A DNA stretch of 64,000 nt from Rubrivirga sp. SAORIC476 (GTDB lineage: Bacteria; Bacteroidota; Rhodothermia; Rhodothermales; Rubricoccaceae). The stretch lies in contig NZ_MVOI01000003.1 in NCBI RefSeq assembly GCF_002283555.1, positions 1,042,798 through 1,106,797 of the forward strand, read 5' to 3'. The notes beneath the pieces were generated by a model. The model ran no database searches and had not been told where the DNA came from. It saw nothing but the letters and a program-made list of their open reading frames with translations. Positions within the stretch are counted from its first letter, which is position 1. The number at the start of each line of letters is the position of its first letter. Below, piece by piece: positions 25,330-34,703 of this stretch. Both the position numbers and the translations under genes were made by a program.

Positions 25330-27219
25330 TTAGATGCGGCCGACCGAGCGCTGGGCGCGGACGAACGGGATGAGGGCGTTGCGCTGCGGAGAGGCGATCT
25401 GGCCCCGGAAGTACTGTTCGATCATCAGGCTGGCGATGGGCGCCGCCGTCGTCGAGCCGAAGCCCGCGTTCTCGACGATCACGCCGACCGCCACCTGCGG
25501 GTCGTCCACAGGCGCGTAGGCGATGAACACCGCGTGGTCCTTGCCGCGCGGGTTCTCGGCCGTGCCCGTCTTGCCGGCCACCAGGATCTCGGCGAAGTCG
25601 CCGTAGGCCGGGATCTGCGCCCGCCTCGCGGTGCCTGCGGCCACCACCGCCTCCATGCCCTCGCGGACCACCTGGAAGTTGCGGGGCTCGATCGGGATCT
25701 GCTGCGGACGCCGCCGCGAGGGCGTGGTCGTGATGCCGGTCTCGGGGTCGGTCTGCGCCATCACGAGGTGCGGCGTCACCAGCGTCCCTCCGTTGCCGAT
25801 GGCCGCCGTGTAGCGCGCCAGCTGCAGCGGGCTCGTGCCCATGTTGCCCTGCCCGATGCCGAGGTTGACGGTGTAGCCCGGCCCCCAGCCCGCCGGGAAG
25901 ACGCGGTCGTAGTAGGACGAGTCCGGGATGAGGCCCGTGTTCTGGTTCGGGATGTCCAGCGGCGCCAGCTGGCCGAAGCCGAACCGGTGCGCCCAGTCGC
26001 CCCAGCGGTCGAGGTCCATCCGAATGCCGTTCGGGTGGAGTTCGTTGACGAACGTGTCGTTCATCAGCCGGAAGAAGAACGTGTTGCAGGACACCCGGAT
26101 GGCGTCGCGCAGCGCGATGTTGCCGTGCGAGCCGCCGTGGCAGCGGTAGAGCCGCCCGAGCACGTAGCCGCCTCCGCAGAACAGCGTCGTGTTCTCGTCG
26201 ATCATGCCCTCCTGGAGTGCGATGACGCCCATGAACGGCTTCCACGTCGACCCCGGCGGCAGCGCCGTCTGGGTGGCCCGGTTGAAGTCCGGCTGCTCCG
26301 GGTTGCGGTAGAGGAAGTCCACCTCGGCCTGCGTGAAGCCGTCGCGGTAGATCGACAGGTCGAAGTCGGGCGCCGACACCATCGAGATGATGCCGCCCGT
26401 CTTGGCGTCCATCATCACCGCCCCGCCGCGCTTATTGACGAACAGGCTCTCGGCGAGCGCCTGTACCGTCGCGTCGACGGCCAGCGTGAGCGCGAAGCCG
26501 GACTCCGGCGCCACGTCCTGCTCGCCGCCCTCGTAGCGCTCGACCTCCATGCCGTGGACGTTCCGCAACACGAACGCCCGCCCGACGCGCCCGCGCAGCA
26601 CGGGCTCGTACTCGGCCTCGATGCCCGACTTGCCGATCCGGTCGCCGAGCATGTAGCCCTGCTCGCGCATCTCGTCCAGCTCCTCCTCGCCGATCTCGTT
26701 GACGAAGCCGAGCGCATGCGTCAGTCGCGCGTCGCCGTGGTAGCGGCGCTGCTGGTCCTCCCGGAAGTTGACCCCCCGCAGCTGGTACTGGTTTTCCTGG
26801 AGACGGGCGAACGTCCAGAACGGCACGTTCTCGAGGAGCACGTCCTCCTGGTAAGCCGACCGCTCGACGATCTTGTCGTACCTGGCCTGCACCTCCTCCA
26901 GCGGCAGGCCCGCCAGCTCCGCGATCAGCGGCAGGTCCGCGGTGTCGAAGTAGCGCGGCGCGACCGTCACGCTCATCGTCGTCTCGTTGTCGACCAGCAA
27001 GAGGCCGTTGCGGTCGAAGATGTAGCCCCGCGCCGGGCGGACGATCTTGGTCTCGATGGCGTTGCCCGCCGCCTCGGTCTGGTACTGCTCCTTGTCGATG
27101 ATCTGCATCTGCACGAGCCGCCCCCCCAGGAACACGACGAGCCCGATGACGAGCCCGGTGAAGACGTGGAAGCGAGTGCGCGCGTCGTCGCGGGCGGTCT
27201 GGGAGAGGACGGAGGGCAT
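25330..27219 (-). CDS. mrdA: PBP2/MrdA, peptidoglycan transpeptidase
   Basis: Class B penicillin-binding protein of the elongasome, 629 residues. It has a single N-terminal membrane anchor (FHVFTGLVIGLVVFLGG), a pedestal domain with GRIGKSGIE-like features (DRIGKSGIEAEYE), and a transpeptidase domain with the active-site SxxK in PPGSTWKPF (Ser about 323), SxN in RVSCNTFFF (about 375), and KTGT in VAGKTGTAE (about 550). The ATG at 27219 (MPSVLSQTARDDART) puts the anchor at the usual place. The longer open frame upstream reaches 27639 into the divergent spacer and is not used. rodA follows. Confidence 0.96.
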   Translation of the reverse strand: MPSVLSQTARDDARTRFHVFTGLVIGLVVFLGGRLVQMQIIDKEQYQTEAAGNAIETKIVRPARGYIFDRNGLLLVDNETTMSVTVAPRYFDTADLPLIAELAGLPLEEVQARYDKIVERSAYQEDVLLENVPFWTFARLQENQYQLRGVNFREDQQRRYHGDARLTHALGFVNEIGEEELDEMREQGYMLGDRIGKSGIEAEYEPVLRGRVGRAFVLRNVHGMEVERYEGGEQDVAPESGFALTLAVDATVQALAESLFVNKRGGAVMMDAKTGGIISMVSAPDFDLSIYRDGFTQAEVDFLYRNPEQPDFNRATQTALPPGSTWKPFMGVIALQEGMIDENTTLFCGGGYVLGRLYRCHGGSHGNIALRDAIRVSCNTFFFRLMNDTFVNELHPNGIRMDLDRWGDWAHRFGFGQLAPLDIPNQNTGLIPDSSYYDRVFPAGWGPGYTVNLGIGQGNMGTSPLQLARYTAAIGNGGTLVTPHLVMAQTDPETGITTTPSRRRPQQIPIEPRNFQVVREGMEAVVAAGTARRAQIPAYGDFAEILVAGKTGTAENPRGKDHAVFIAYAPVDDPQVAVGVIVENAGFGSTTAAPIASLMIEQYFRGQIASPQRNALIPFVRAQRSVGRI

Positions 27220-27529
27220 ACGGGACCAGTGGGAGCGAGACCGGACGGGGCGATTCGGAGAGCCCTGGGCAGGCGGAGGGTACGAACGCTGCCTCCTCCC
27301 GGTTCGTGTCGGCAGACGGGTTCTTCGCGTGCCCCCTGGGACCGTTCGCCAGCTGGCACCCTGCCCCAGGGCCTGCTCAGGGCTAGCCTGAAGAACAGAG
27401 CCGTCTGCACCGGGTATGCCCCTCTCGGAAGCTCGTCCACGTGGGCGACCCGTCGGAGGGGCCATCCCCCATGCCCTCCGTGACGTCGACCGGTCCTGGC
27501 CCGGCCACCCTTTCCCGCCCCGCTCTCCC
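27220..27529. other. Divergent intergenic region
   Basis: This 310 bp region lies between the starts of mrdA and the large plus-strand fusion gene. It should hold both promoters. I see partial inverted words around CCCCAGGGCCTGCTCAGGG but no strong repeat, RNA gene or coding sequence. Confidence 0.4.
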
Positions 27530-30500
27530 ATGCGCACGCTCCTGTCACCCGCCGGCCGGTTCCTCCAAGCCCTCCTGGTGGCCGCCCTGCTCGCCGCCCT
27601 GACGCCCGCTGCCCAGGCCCAGTACTTCGGCCGCAACAAGGTCCGCTACGACGACTTCGACTTCCGGATCCTCGAGACCGAGCACTTCGACATTTACTAC
27701 TACGAGGGCATGGACCAGGCCTCGCGCGACGTGGCGCGGATGGCCGAGCGCTGGTACGACCGCCTCTCGACCATCCTGGAGCACGAGTTCGACGAGCGCA
27801 AGTCGATCATCCTCTACGCCGACGACGCGGACTTCCGGCAGACCAACATCGCCAACATCGGCGAGGGCACGCAGGGCGTCACGGAGGGCGCCCGCCAGCG
27901 CGTCGTGCTGCCGATGGCCGGGACCTACGCCGAGACCGACCACGTGCTCGGCCACGAGCTCGTCCACCAGTTCCAGTACGACCTCTCGCAGCGGGCCGGG
28001 CGCTTCGCGCAGTTCGTGCGCCTGCCGCTGTTCGTGATCGAGGGCATGGCCGAGTACTACTCCGTCGGCCGCGAGGACGCTCTCACGTCCATGTGGATGC
28101 GCGACGCCTGCCTCCGCGACGACTTCCCGACCATCGGCGAGTTGCAGCGGACCGGCTCCTACAACGAGTACCAGTACGGCCAGCCCTTCTGGGCTTTCGT
28201 CGCGGGCACCTACGGCGACCAGGCGGGCGTGCAGCTCTTCCGGTCGGCCCTGGAGATGCCGCTCGACTCGGCCATCGTGGCCGTGACCGGCCTGCCGCAG
28301 GAGGCCCTCTCGGAGCGCTGGGAGGCCGCCCTTCGGGAGCAGCTCCTCCCCCCGGCCGCCGGCCGCTCGGTGCCCGGCCCCGAGCGCTCGGCCGACGAGC
28401 TGGAGGCCATCGCCGAGCAGCGCCGCGACCGCGCCGAGCGCATCGCCGAGGGCGAGCGCCCGCGCCGCCCGCGCCTCCTCGCCTACCCCGACTCGCTCCC
28501 GGCCCTCACCGCGACTCGCCTGCTTGCCCGCGAGCGCGAGACGGGGACCATCAACATCGCCCCGCAGCTCTCTCCCAACGGTCGCTACGTGGCCTACCTG
28601 AGTGAGCTCGACCTGTTCGGCATCGACCTCTTCCTCGCCGACGCCGAGACGGGCGAGGTGGTCGCCAAGCTGGAGTCTGCCACGACGGACCCGCACCTGG
28701 ACGCGCTCCGCTTCATCGAGAGCGCCGGGACCTGGAGCCCCGACGGGCGCCAGTTCGCCTACGTCGTGTTCGCGGGCGGCGACAACGAGATCGCGATCCT
28801 CGACGTAGACCGCCGCGACGTGACCCGGCGCCTGACCGTCGAGGGCATCGGCGCCATCAAGGACCCGGCGTGGAGCCCGGACGGCACCCGAATCGCGTTC
28901 GCGGGCGTGCGGGGCGGCATCACCGACCTGTACGTGGTCACGCTCGCCACCGGCGAGGTGCAGCAGCTGACCAACGACCGCTTCGCGGACCTCCAGCCCG
29001 CCTGGAGCCCCGACGGCACGCAGATCGCCTTCTCGACCGACCGCGGACCGGGCACGGACTTCGTCCGCCTGACCTACTCGCCGATGCAGCTCGCCCTGTA
29101 CGACGTGGCGACGGGCGGCATCGAGACGCTGGCCGTGTTCGACGACGTCAAGCACATCAACCCGGCCTGGAGCCCGGACGGCACGAGCCTCTACTTCCTC
29201 TCCGACCGCGGCGGCTTCAACGACGTCTACCGCCTCGACGTGGCGACGGGCGACGCCTACCAGGTGACGAACCTCGCGACCGGCGTCGCCGGCATCGCGG
29301 ATCTCTCGCCGGCGCTCTCGGTGGCCCACGAGACGGGAAACCTCGCCTACTCGGTGTTCGAGGGCCAGCGCTACTCGGTCTACCGCACCGACGCGGCCGA
29401 CGCCGTCGGCACGCTGGTCACCGGCGAGGCCCTCGCCACGGCCGACGTGCTGCCCCCGGCGGACGCCTACAGCCGCTCCATCGTCCAGAACTACATCGCC
29501 GACGCCACCGGCGGCCTCCCCGAGGCGACCACCTTCCCGACACGCGGCTACAGCCCAAAGCTGTCGCTCGACTACGTCAGCCAGCCCCAGGTGGGGGTCG
29601 GCACGGACCCGTACTACAACTCGGGCTTCGGCATCTCGGGCGGCATCTCGTTCCTGTTCTCGGACCAGCTGAGCGACAACGTGCTCGGCGTGGCCGTCGC
29701 GGCGCAGGGCACGCTCAAGGACGTCGGCGGGCAGGCGCTCTACTACAACCGTGGGGGACGCCTGACGTATGGCGCGCTCGCAGGCCACATCCCGTACCTG
29801 CAGGTCTTCTACGACCGCCCGCCGCTGTCGAACCCCGATGAGGTGGACCTCTTCGGGATCACGCGCTACTACTACCGGACGTACGTGACGCAGGTCTCCG
29901 GCCTGTCCTCGTACCCGCTCAACCAGAGCCAGCGCTTCGAGGCGGAGCTCGGGTACCGCCGCCTCGGCTATGACCTGGAGTACGACGCCTTCGTTCAGAC
30001 GGAGAGTGGCAACCTGATCCAGGAGCGGCGCCCGGTGGAGGGCTTCTCGCCCGACCCGCTGCACCTCGGGCAGGGTGGCGTCGCCTACGTGGGCGACACG
30101 TCGCTGTTCGGCTTCACGTCGCCCATCCGCGGCTCGCGGTACCGCCTCGGGGCGGACCTCGTCTCGGGCTCACTGACGTTCGCTACCGTCACAGCCGACG
30201 CCCGGAAGTACGTCTTCGCGCGCCTGCCCGGCCTCCCGCGCCGCGTCCCAGTGACGTTCGCCGCCCGCGCGCTCCACTTCGGCCGCTACGGCGGCGACGC
30301 CTCGACGGGACGTCTGAACCCGCTGTTCATCGGCAACCCGCAGCTGGTCCGCGGCTACGGCTCGCGGTCGTTCGACATCCAGTCCACGGCTCAGTTCGAC
30401 GACTACCTGTCGTCGCTCTTCGGCACCAAGATCGGGGTTGCCTCGGTCGAAGCGCGGCTGCCGCTCCTGGGCGTGCCCCAGCTCGGCCTGATCACGTTCC

Positions 30501-30793
30501 CGTATCTGCCCACGGAGCTCGTCTTCTTCGCCGACGCGGGCTTCGCGTGGGGCGAGTCGCCGTACTTCGTCGGCTTCAACGAGCAGACGGGGCAGAGCAC
30601 CGTCTACACGTACGGGCGGTCGTTCGAGAATCAGGAGCCGGTGTTCTCGGCGGGCGTCTCGACGCGCATCAACCTGCTGGGCGCACTCATCATCGAGCCC
30701 TACTACGCGCTCCCGTTCTCGCGCTGGGGCGCCGACGGCGACCTCAACAAGGGCCGTGGCGTGTTCGGGTTCAACCTGTCGCCGGGCTGGTAG
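27530..30793 (+). CDS. Peptidase MA-like/TolB propeller/Omp85-like barrel fusion
   Basis: Large exported protein of 1087 residues with three visible regions. After a signal peptide (cleavage near AAQAQ, 30), residues 40-300 contain a gluzincin-type zinc site: HELVHQF (142-148) and VIEGMAEYY (169-177), whose Glu is the likely third ligand. Residues about 345-650 hold TolB/PD40 propeller repeats (ISPNG-type words TWSPDGRQFAY, AWSPDGTRIAF, AWSPDGTQIAF, AWSPDGTSLYF). From about 690 to the C-terminal Trp it is beta-barrel-like, with LVRGYGSRSF near 939, resembling the VRGF/Y motif of BamA/Omp85 proteins. It is probably an outer-membrane protein with periplasmic peptidase and propeller domains. The function is unknown. 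A strong hairpin follows. Confidence 0.85.
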   Translation: MRTLLSPAGRFLQALLVAALLAALTPAAQAQYFGRNKVRYDDFDFRILETEHFDIYYYEGMDQASRDVARMAERWYDRLSTILEHEFDERKSIILYADDADFRQTNIANIGEGTQGVTEGARQRVVLPMAGTYAETDHVLGHELVHQFQYDLSQRAGRFAQFVRLPLFVIEGMAEYYSVGREDALTSMWMRDACLRDDFPTIGELQRTGSYNEYQYGQPFWAFVAGTYGDQAGVQLFRSALEMPLDSAIVAVTGLPQEALSERWEAALREQLLPPAAGRSVPGPERSADELEAIAEQRRDRAERIAEGERPRRPRLLAYPDSLPALTATRLLARERETGTINIAPQLSPNGRYVAYLSELDLFGIDLFLADAETGEVVAKLESATTDPHLDALRFIESAGTWSPDGRQFAYVVFAGGDNEIAILDVDRRDVTRRLTVEGIGAIKDPAWSPDGTRIAFAGVRGGITDLYVVTLATGEVQQLTNDRFADLQPAWSPDGTQIAFSTDRGPGTDFVRLTYSPMQLALYDVATGGIETLAVFDDVKHINPAWSPDGTSLYFLSDRGGFNDVYRLDVATGDAYQVTNLATGVAGIADLSPALSVAHETGNLAYSVFEGQRYSVYRTDAADAVGTLVTGEALATADVLPPADAYSRSIVQNYIADATGGLPEATTFPTRGYSPKLSLDYVSQPQVGVGTDPYYNSGFGISGGISFLFSDQLSDNVLGVAVAAQGTLKDVGGQALYYNRGGRLTYGALAGHIPYLQVFYDRPPLSNPDEVDLFGITRYYYRTYVTQVSGLSSYPLNQSQRFEAELGYRRLGYDLEYDAFVQTESGNLIQERRPVEGFSPDPLHLGQGGVAYVGDTSLFGFTSPIRGSRYRLGADLVSGSLTFATVTADARKYVFARLPGLPRRVPVTFAARALHFGRYGGDASTGRLNPLFIGNPQLVRGYGSRSFDIQSTAQFDDYLSSLFGTKIGVASVEARLPLLGVPQLGLITFPYLPTELVFFADAGFAWGESPYFVGFNEQTGQSTVYTYGRSFENQEPVFSAGVSTRINLLGALIIEPYYALPFSRWGADGDLNKGRGVFGFNLSPGW

Positions 30794-30815
30794 GAGAACG
30801 GGGAAAAGGAAAATG

Positions 30816-30855
30816 GGAACGGGCAGAGGCTGTAGTCTGAGCCTCTGCCCGTTCC
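30816..30855 (+). terminator. Perfect 16 bp hairpin before pyrD
   Basis: Left arm GGAACGGGCAGAGGCT and right arm AGCCTCTGCCCGTTCC pair perfectly around an 8-base loop; the flanking sequence afterwards is CTCGTTCTCC. It lies 22 bp after the fusion-gene stop and ends 9 bp before the pyrD GTG, so it could be a terminator, an attenuator, or both. Confidence 0.6.
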
Positions 30856-30864
30856 TCGTTCTCC

Positions 30865-32001
30865 GTGCCTCGTCCCTCCCTGTATTCCCTCCTCCGCCCG
30901 CTCCTCTTCCGCCTCGATGCCGAGGCCGCGCACGGCGCGGGGATGCGGGCTGCCCAGCTGGGCCAGCGCGTGCCCGGCGTCGTCCGCACTCTCTTTCCCG
31001 CGGCCGATGCGCGGCTGGCGCAGTCGGCGTGGGGCCTGGCGTTCGCCTCGCCGGTGGGGCTGGCGGCCGGGTTCGACAAGAACGCGGCGCTGGTGCCTTT
31101 CTGGGCGAGCCTCGGGCTCGGCTTCGCCGAGGTGGGCTCGGTGACCGCCCGGCCGAGCGTGGGCAACCCGACGCCACGCGCCTTCCGCCTCCCCGCCGAC
31201 CGCGCGCTCGTCAACCGGATGGGCCTCAACAACGAGGGTGCGGCGGCCGTCGCCGCGCGGCTGGCGAGCACCCCGCGTCCGCCCGGCTTCGTGCTCGGCG
31301 TCAACGTGGCCAAGACGCACGACCCGACCCTCCTGGGCGATGCGGGCATTGAGGACTTCCGCCAGTCGGTCCGCGCGCTGGCGCCCCAGGCCGACTACCT
31401 CGCGCTCAACGTCTCGTGCCCCAACACGGCCGAGGGCAAGACGTTCGAGACCCCCGACGCGCTGGACGCGCTGCTGTCCGCCGTCGTGGAGGAACTGGAC
31501 AGAGAGCCGCGGGCCGGGGGCAGCGGGTCCGTGGGAACGCCTCCCCTGCTCGTCAAGCTCTCCCCTCCGGCGACCACCGACATCGACGCGGGGATGGTGA
31601 ACGAACTGGTCCAGATCTGCCTCGGGCACGGCGTGGACGGATTCATCGCGACCAACACGGCATCCGACCGGTCTGGACTCACCACCGAGGCGGGGCGGCT
31701 GGAGGCCATCGGGCGGGGCGGGCTGAGCGGACGCCCGCTCGCCGACCGCGCCCTCGCTCTCACGCGCCACCTCTACCGGACGACCGACGGCGCAGTGCCC
31801 ATCATCGGCGTCGGCGGCATCGACTCGGCCGAGGCGGCCTATGCGCGCGTCCGCGCCGGAGCGACGCTGCTGCAGGTCTACACCGGACTGGTCTACGAGG
31901 GGCCGGGGCTGGTCTCGCGCATCCACCGCGGCCTCGTGCGCCTCCTCGACCGCGACGGCCTCGGCACGCTCGCGGATGCGGTGGGAGCAGCGGCTCGCTG
32001 A
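30865..32001 (+). CDS. pyrD: PyrD, dihydroorotate dehydrogenase (class 2, quinone)
   Basis: FMN enzyme that oxidises dihydroorotate to orotate for pyrimidine synthesis. The N-terminal membrane-associating segment (SLYSLLRPLLFRLDAEAAHG) and 378-residue length mark class 2, which passes electrons to quinone, here menaquinone. Motifs are VGLAAGFDKNAALVPF, NRMGLNNEG, LGVNVAKT, LNVSCPNT with the catalytic Ser, LVKLSPP, TNT, GLSGRPL and IIGVGGI. The GTG at 30865 fits the expected N-terminus. Its 5' side is occupied by the preceding hairpin, leaving no room for a standard promoter between them. Confidence 0.96.
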   Translation: MPRPSLYSLLRPLLFRLDAEAAHGAGMRAAQLGQRVPGVVRTLFPAADARLAQSAWGLAFASPVGLAAGFDKNAALVPFWASLGLGFAEVGSVTARPSVGNPTPRAFRLPADRALVNRMGLNNEGAAAVAARLASTPRPPGFVLGVNVAKTHDPTLLGDAGIEDFRQSVRALAPQADYLALNVSCPNTAEGKTFETPDALDALLSAVVEELDREPRAGGSGSVGTPPLLVKLSPPATTDIDAGMVNELVQICLGHGVDGFIATNTASDRSGLTTEAGRLEAIGRGGLSGRPLADRALALTRHLYRTTDGAVPIIGVGGIDSAEAAYARVRAGATLLQVYTGLVYEGPGLVSRIHRGLVRLLDRDGLGTLADAVGAAAR

Positions 32002-32007
32002 AGCGCC

Positions 32008-33771
32008 CTACAGTCCCGGCACCGAGACCGGCAGGCGGCCCGTGGCGCGGGCACGGCCGGTGACCACATCGGCGACGGCCGTCGCCGTGCGGAGCGTCTC
32101 GTCGTAGGCCACCACCACGCCCGCGGCGTCCGGCACGAGGGCGATCGAATACGGGTTGCCGAGCACCACCAGCACGACCGGTGTGCCCGTCGCCTCGATG
32201 GCGTCGATGGCGCGACGCTGGGCAGGCGTCAGGCTGGGCGGACGCCCCTGCTTCACACGGAGGTGCATCGCGACCACCGCCACGTCGGCCCCGCGGGCGG
32301 CGGCGACGGCGGCATTCCGCCCCCCGCCGCCGGTCGACACGCGGGCGCGGGCGTCGGGCTCGAGGTCGCGCTCCAGCCGCGTCATCGAGCGGCTCGCGTC
32401 GAAGTTGGCCAGTTGAACGAGGGCGACGCGCTGGCCGGGGCGAACCGGCAGCGGACCGGGGCGGACGACCGTGACGGCAGCCCGCGTCAGGGCGTCTGCG
32501 AAGCGAGCTCCGCGCACCTCGGTGAGCATCTGGGCGAGGCGGCTCCGGTCGGGCGTCGGCGCCGTGTGAAGGCCCAACCGCGCCTTCGCGAGCAGGATGC
32601 GCCGGGCGGAGGCGTCGACCCGCGCGCGCGGCAGGTCGCCCCGCTCGACGGCCTGCACCACGTACTGCATGGCCCGGCGCGGCGAGGTCTCGTTGAGCAC
32701 GATGTCGGCCCCGGCCACCAGCGGCAGCACGGCCCGGTCGCGCGCGGTGTAGCGGTCGCGGACCGCGCCCATGTTCATCGCGTCGGTCGTGATGAGGCCC
32801 TCATAGCCGAGGCTGTCGCGCAGCACGTCGGTCAGCGCACGGCGGCTGAAGGTGGCGGGCGTGGCGGTCCGGTCGAGCGCCTGCGCCCACAGGTGCGTCG
32901 ACATCACGAAGCCGGGCTCGGCGTCCAGCGCGACGCGGAACGGGACCAGTTCGGTGGCCGCCAGCTGCGCCCAGGTGCCAGGGACGGCCGCGAACGCGAC
33001 GTGCGTGTCGGTGTCCGTGTTGCCGTGGCCGGGGAAGTGCTTCAGCGTCGCCAGGACGCCGTGCGCCTGCGCGCCGCGCACGTAGGCCGCCGCCAGTTCG
33101 CCGACGCGCTGCGGGTCCTCCCCGAACGAGCGCGTGTTGATGATCGGGTTCGCCGGGTTGTTGTTGACGTCGGCGACGGGCGCGAAGAGCACGTTCACGC
33201 CAGTCGCCCGCGCCTCCAGCGCCGTGACGGCCCCGCCCACCTCGGCGAGCGCTTCGGAGTCGGCCGCGCCGTAGGCCATCGCGCCGGGCAGTTCGGTGAA
33301 GTTGGACCGCGCCGTGCCCACGCCCCACTCGTAGTCGGCCGTGACGAAGAGCGGCACCTCCGCGCGGCGCCCGAGGCGGGCGACGACGGCGCGCACCTCC
33401 TGCGGCAGCGTCCGCCGGTTGACGTGGAACCCGCCGATGCCCATCCGCGCCAGCCCGTCGGGGTCGCGCACGGCACCGAGTTCGACGATGAACAGCTGCG
33501 CGACGCGTTGCTCCAGCGACATCCCGGCCAGCGTGGCGTCGGCCCAGGCAGCGGCGGCGGCTTCGGACAGGCCGGCCGGCGCCTCGAAACCCGCGTAGGG
33601 CGCCAGCAGGGAATCCACCTGGGCGCGCTCCTGCGCGGCGCGCAGCGAGTCGTCGTCGATGAAGGCCGCAGCGGACGGCACGGCCGACTCCTCGGCGGGT
33701 CCAGAGGTCCAGCCGACGGCGCCTACCAGGCCGGCGGCGAGGGCAAGCAGGAGGGCGAGAGCGAGGCGCAT
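32008..33771 (-). CDS. GH3 family glycosidase, NagZ-like, exported
   Basis: Glycoside hydrolase family 3 enzyme, probably beta-N-acetylhexosaminidase acting on peptidoglycan fragments. The 587-residue product has an N-terminal signal or anchor (MRLALALLLALAAGLVGAVG). Its catalytic barrel contains APVADVNNNPANPIINTRSFGEDP, split around residue 200, then LKHFPGHGNTDTDTH (the NagZ His/Lys motif) and LITTDAMNMGAV with the nucleophile Asp. Residues about 400-587 form the GH3 C-terminal domain, which short NagZ enzymes lack. Some Bacteroidota homologues add a beta-lactamase domain; this one does not. It is convergent with pyrD (6 bp gap) and divergent from the CPBP-like gene. Confidence 0.9.
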   Translation of the reverse strand: MRLALALLLALAAGLVGAVGWTSGPAEESAVPSAAAFIDDDSLRAAQERAQVDSLLAPYAGFEAPAGLSEAAAAAWADATLAGMSLEQRVAQLFIVELGAVRDPDGLARMGIGGFHVNRRTLPQEVRAVVARLGRRAEVPLFVTADYEWGVGTARSNFTELPGAMAYGAADSEALAEVGGAVTALEARATGVNVLFAPVADVNNNPANPIINTRSFGEDPQRVGELAAAYVRGAQAHGVLATLKHFPGHGNTDTDTHVAFAAVPGTWAQLAATELVPFRVALDAEPGFVMSTHLWAQALDRTATPATFSRRALTDVLRDSLGYEGLITTDAMNMGAVRDRYTARDRAVLPLVAGADIVLNETSPRRAMQYVVQAVERGDLPRARVDASARRILLAKARLGLHTAPTPDRSRLAQMLTEVRGARFADALTRAAVTVVRPGPLPVRPGQRVALVQLANFDASRSMTRLERDLEPDARARVSTGGGGRNAAVAAARGADVAVVAMHLRVKQGRPPSLTPAQRRAIDAIEATGTPVVLVVLGNPYSIALVPDAAGVVVAYDETLRTATAVADVVTGRARATGRLPVSVPGL

Positions 33772-33790
33772 GGCGTGGTGGGAGGCCGGG

Positions 33791-33797
33791 TATCTTG
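33791..33797 (+). promoter_or_regulatory. Putative -7 element upstream of CPBP-like gene
   Basis: TATCTTG lies 57 bp upstream of the ATG at 33855 within the short divergent spacer. It resembles the other TAnnTTG elements here. Confidence 0.3.
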
Positions 33798-33854
33798 ACG
33801 GCAGGTCGGCGTCGCCGACCGGGCCCGGTGCCCCGTTCCCGTTCTGGACGCCCG

Positions 33855-34652
33855 ATGATAGACCGTCTCCGAGGCGAGTGGCAAGGATTCCGCGCCGCCG
33901 TCGCCGGCCTCTCCCCCAACGCGCGCCGCGCCGCGGTCGTGCTCCTCGCCGCGACGGTCCTCGTCCTGTTCCACCTCCAGGTGGGCGGGCGGCGGTTCTA
34001 CACGGGCACGCTCGACAACGTCCTGGGCTTCGAGGACCCGGCGTTCGGCTCGTGGGCGTGGTGGTTCGGGATGCAGGGCGTGCTGGGCTTCGTCGTCCCC
34101 GCACTCATCCTGGTGGTCGGCTTCCGGTGGACGCCTCGCCAGGCAGGTCTCGGCCTTGGCGACTGGAAGCTGGCGACCGGGATCGCGCTGGCCTACCTCC
34201 CCCTGGTGATCGTCGGCACGTGGGTGCTGTCCGACGGCGCGGCCTTCCAGATGCAGTATCCGCACTTCTACGGCGCCAAGGAGAGCTGGACCATCTTCCT
34301 GGCCTACGAGGCGCTGTTCCTGTTCTACTGGATCGGGTGGGAGTACCTGTGGCGCGGCTTCGTGCTGTTCGGGACGGCGCCCGCGCTGGGCGCGCCGCTG
34401 GCCATCGTGGTGCAGACGGTGCCGTTCGCCATCCTGCACGCGCAGAAGCCCGCCGCCGAGGCCTACCTGTCGGTGCTCGGAGGGCTCGCGCTCGGCGCGC
34501 TCGTGTGGCGCTGCCGGAGCTTCTGGATCGCGGTCCCGATCCACGCCGCGCAGATGCTGGCGCTGGACCTGTTCGCTACCCTCCGCGCGCGGACAGGCGC
34601 CACGGGCATCGGCCTCGACGCGCTGATGGAGGCCCTCCGCGGACTCGGGTGA
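33855..34652 (+). CDS. CPBP-like intramembrane protein
   Basis: Integral membrane protein of 265 residues with about seven spans, resembling the CPBP (Rce1/Abi) glutamic intramembrane protease family. Motif 1 appears as WEYLWRGFVLFG, so the usual EExxxR reads W-E-x-x-x-R with the first Glu replaced. The later His motifs are FAILHAQKP and IPIHAAQML. Substrate and activity are unknown, and the altered motif makes proteolysis uncertain. The ATG at 33855 is chosen; the frame is open upstream to 33795 without family-like residues. The next gene follows by 51 bp. Confidence 0.75.
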   Translation: MIDRLRGEWQGFRAAVAGLSPNARRAAVVLLAATVLVLFHLQVGGRRFYTGTLDNVLGFEDPAFGSWAWWFGMQGVLGFVVPALILVVGFRWTPRQAGLGLGDWKLATGIALAYLPLVIVGTWVLSDGAAFQMQYPHFYGAKESWTIFLAYEALFLFYWIGWEYLWRGFVLFGTAPALGAPLAIVVQTVPFAILHAQKPAAEAYLSVLGGLALGALVWRCRSFWIAVPIHAAQMLALDLFATLRARTGATGIGLDALMEALRGLG

Positions 34653-34703
34653 TCGCTTTCGGGAGGCAACCGGGCGTGTGAGGGTGAACCCCCACTCCTC
34701 GCG

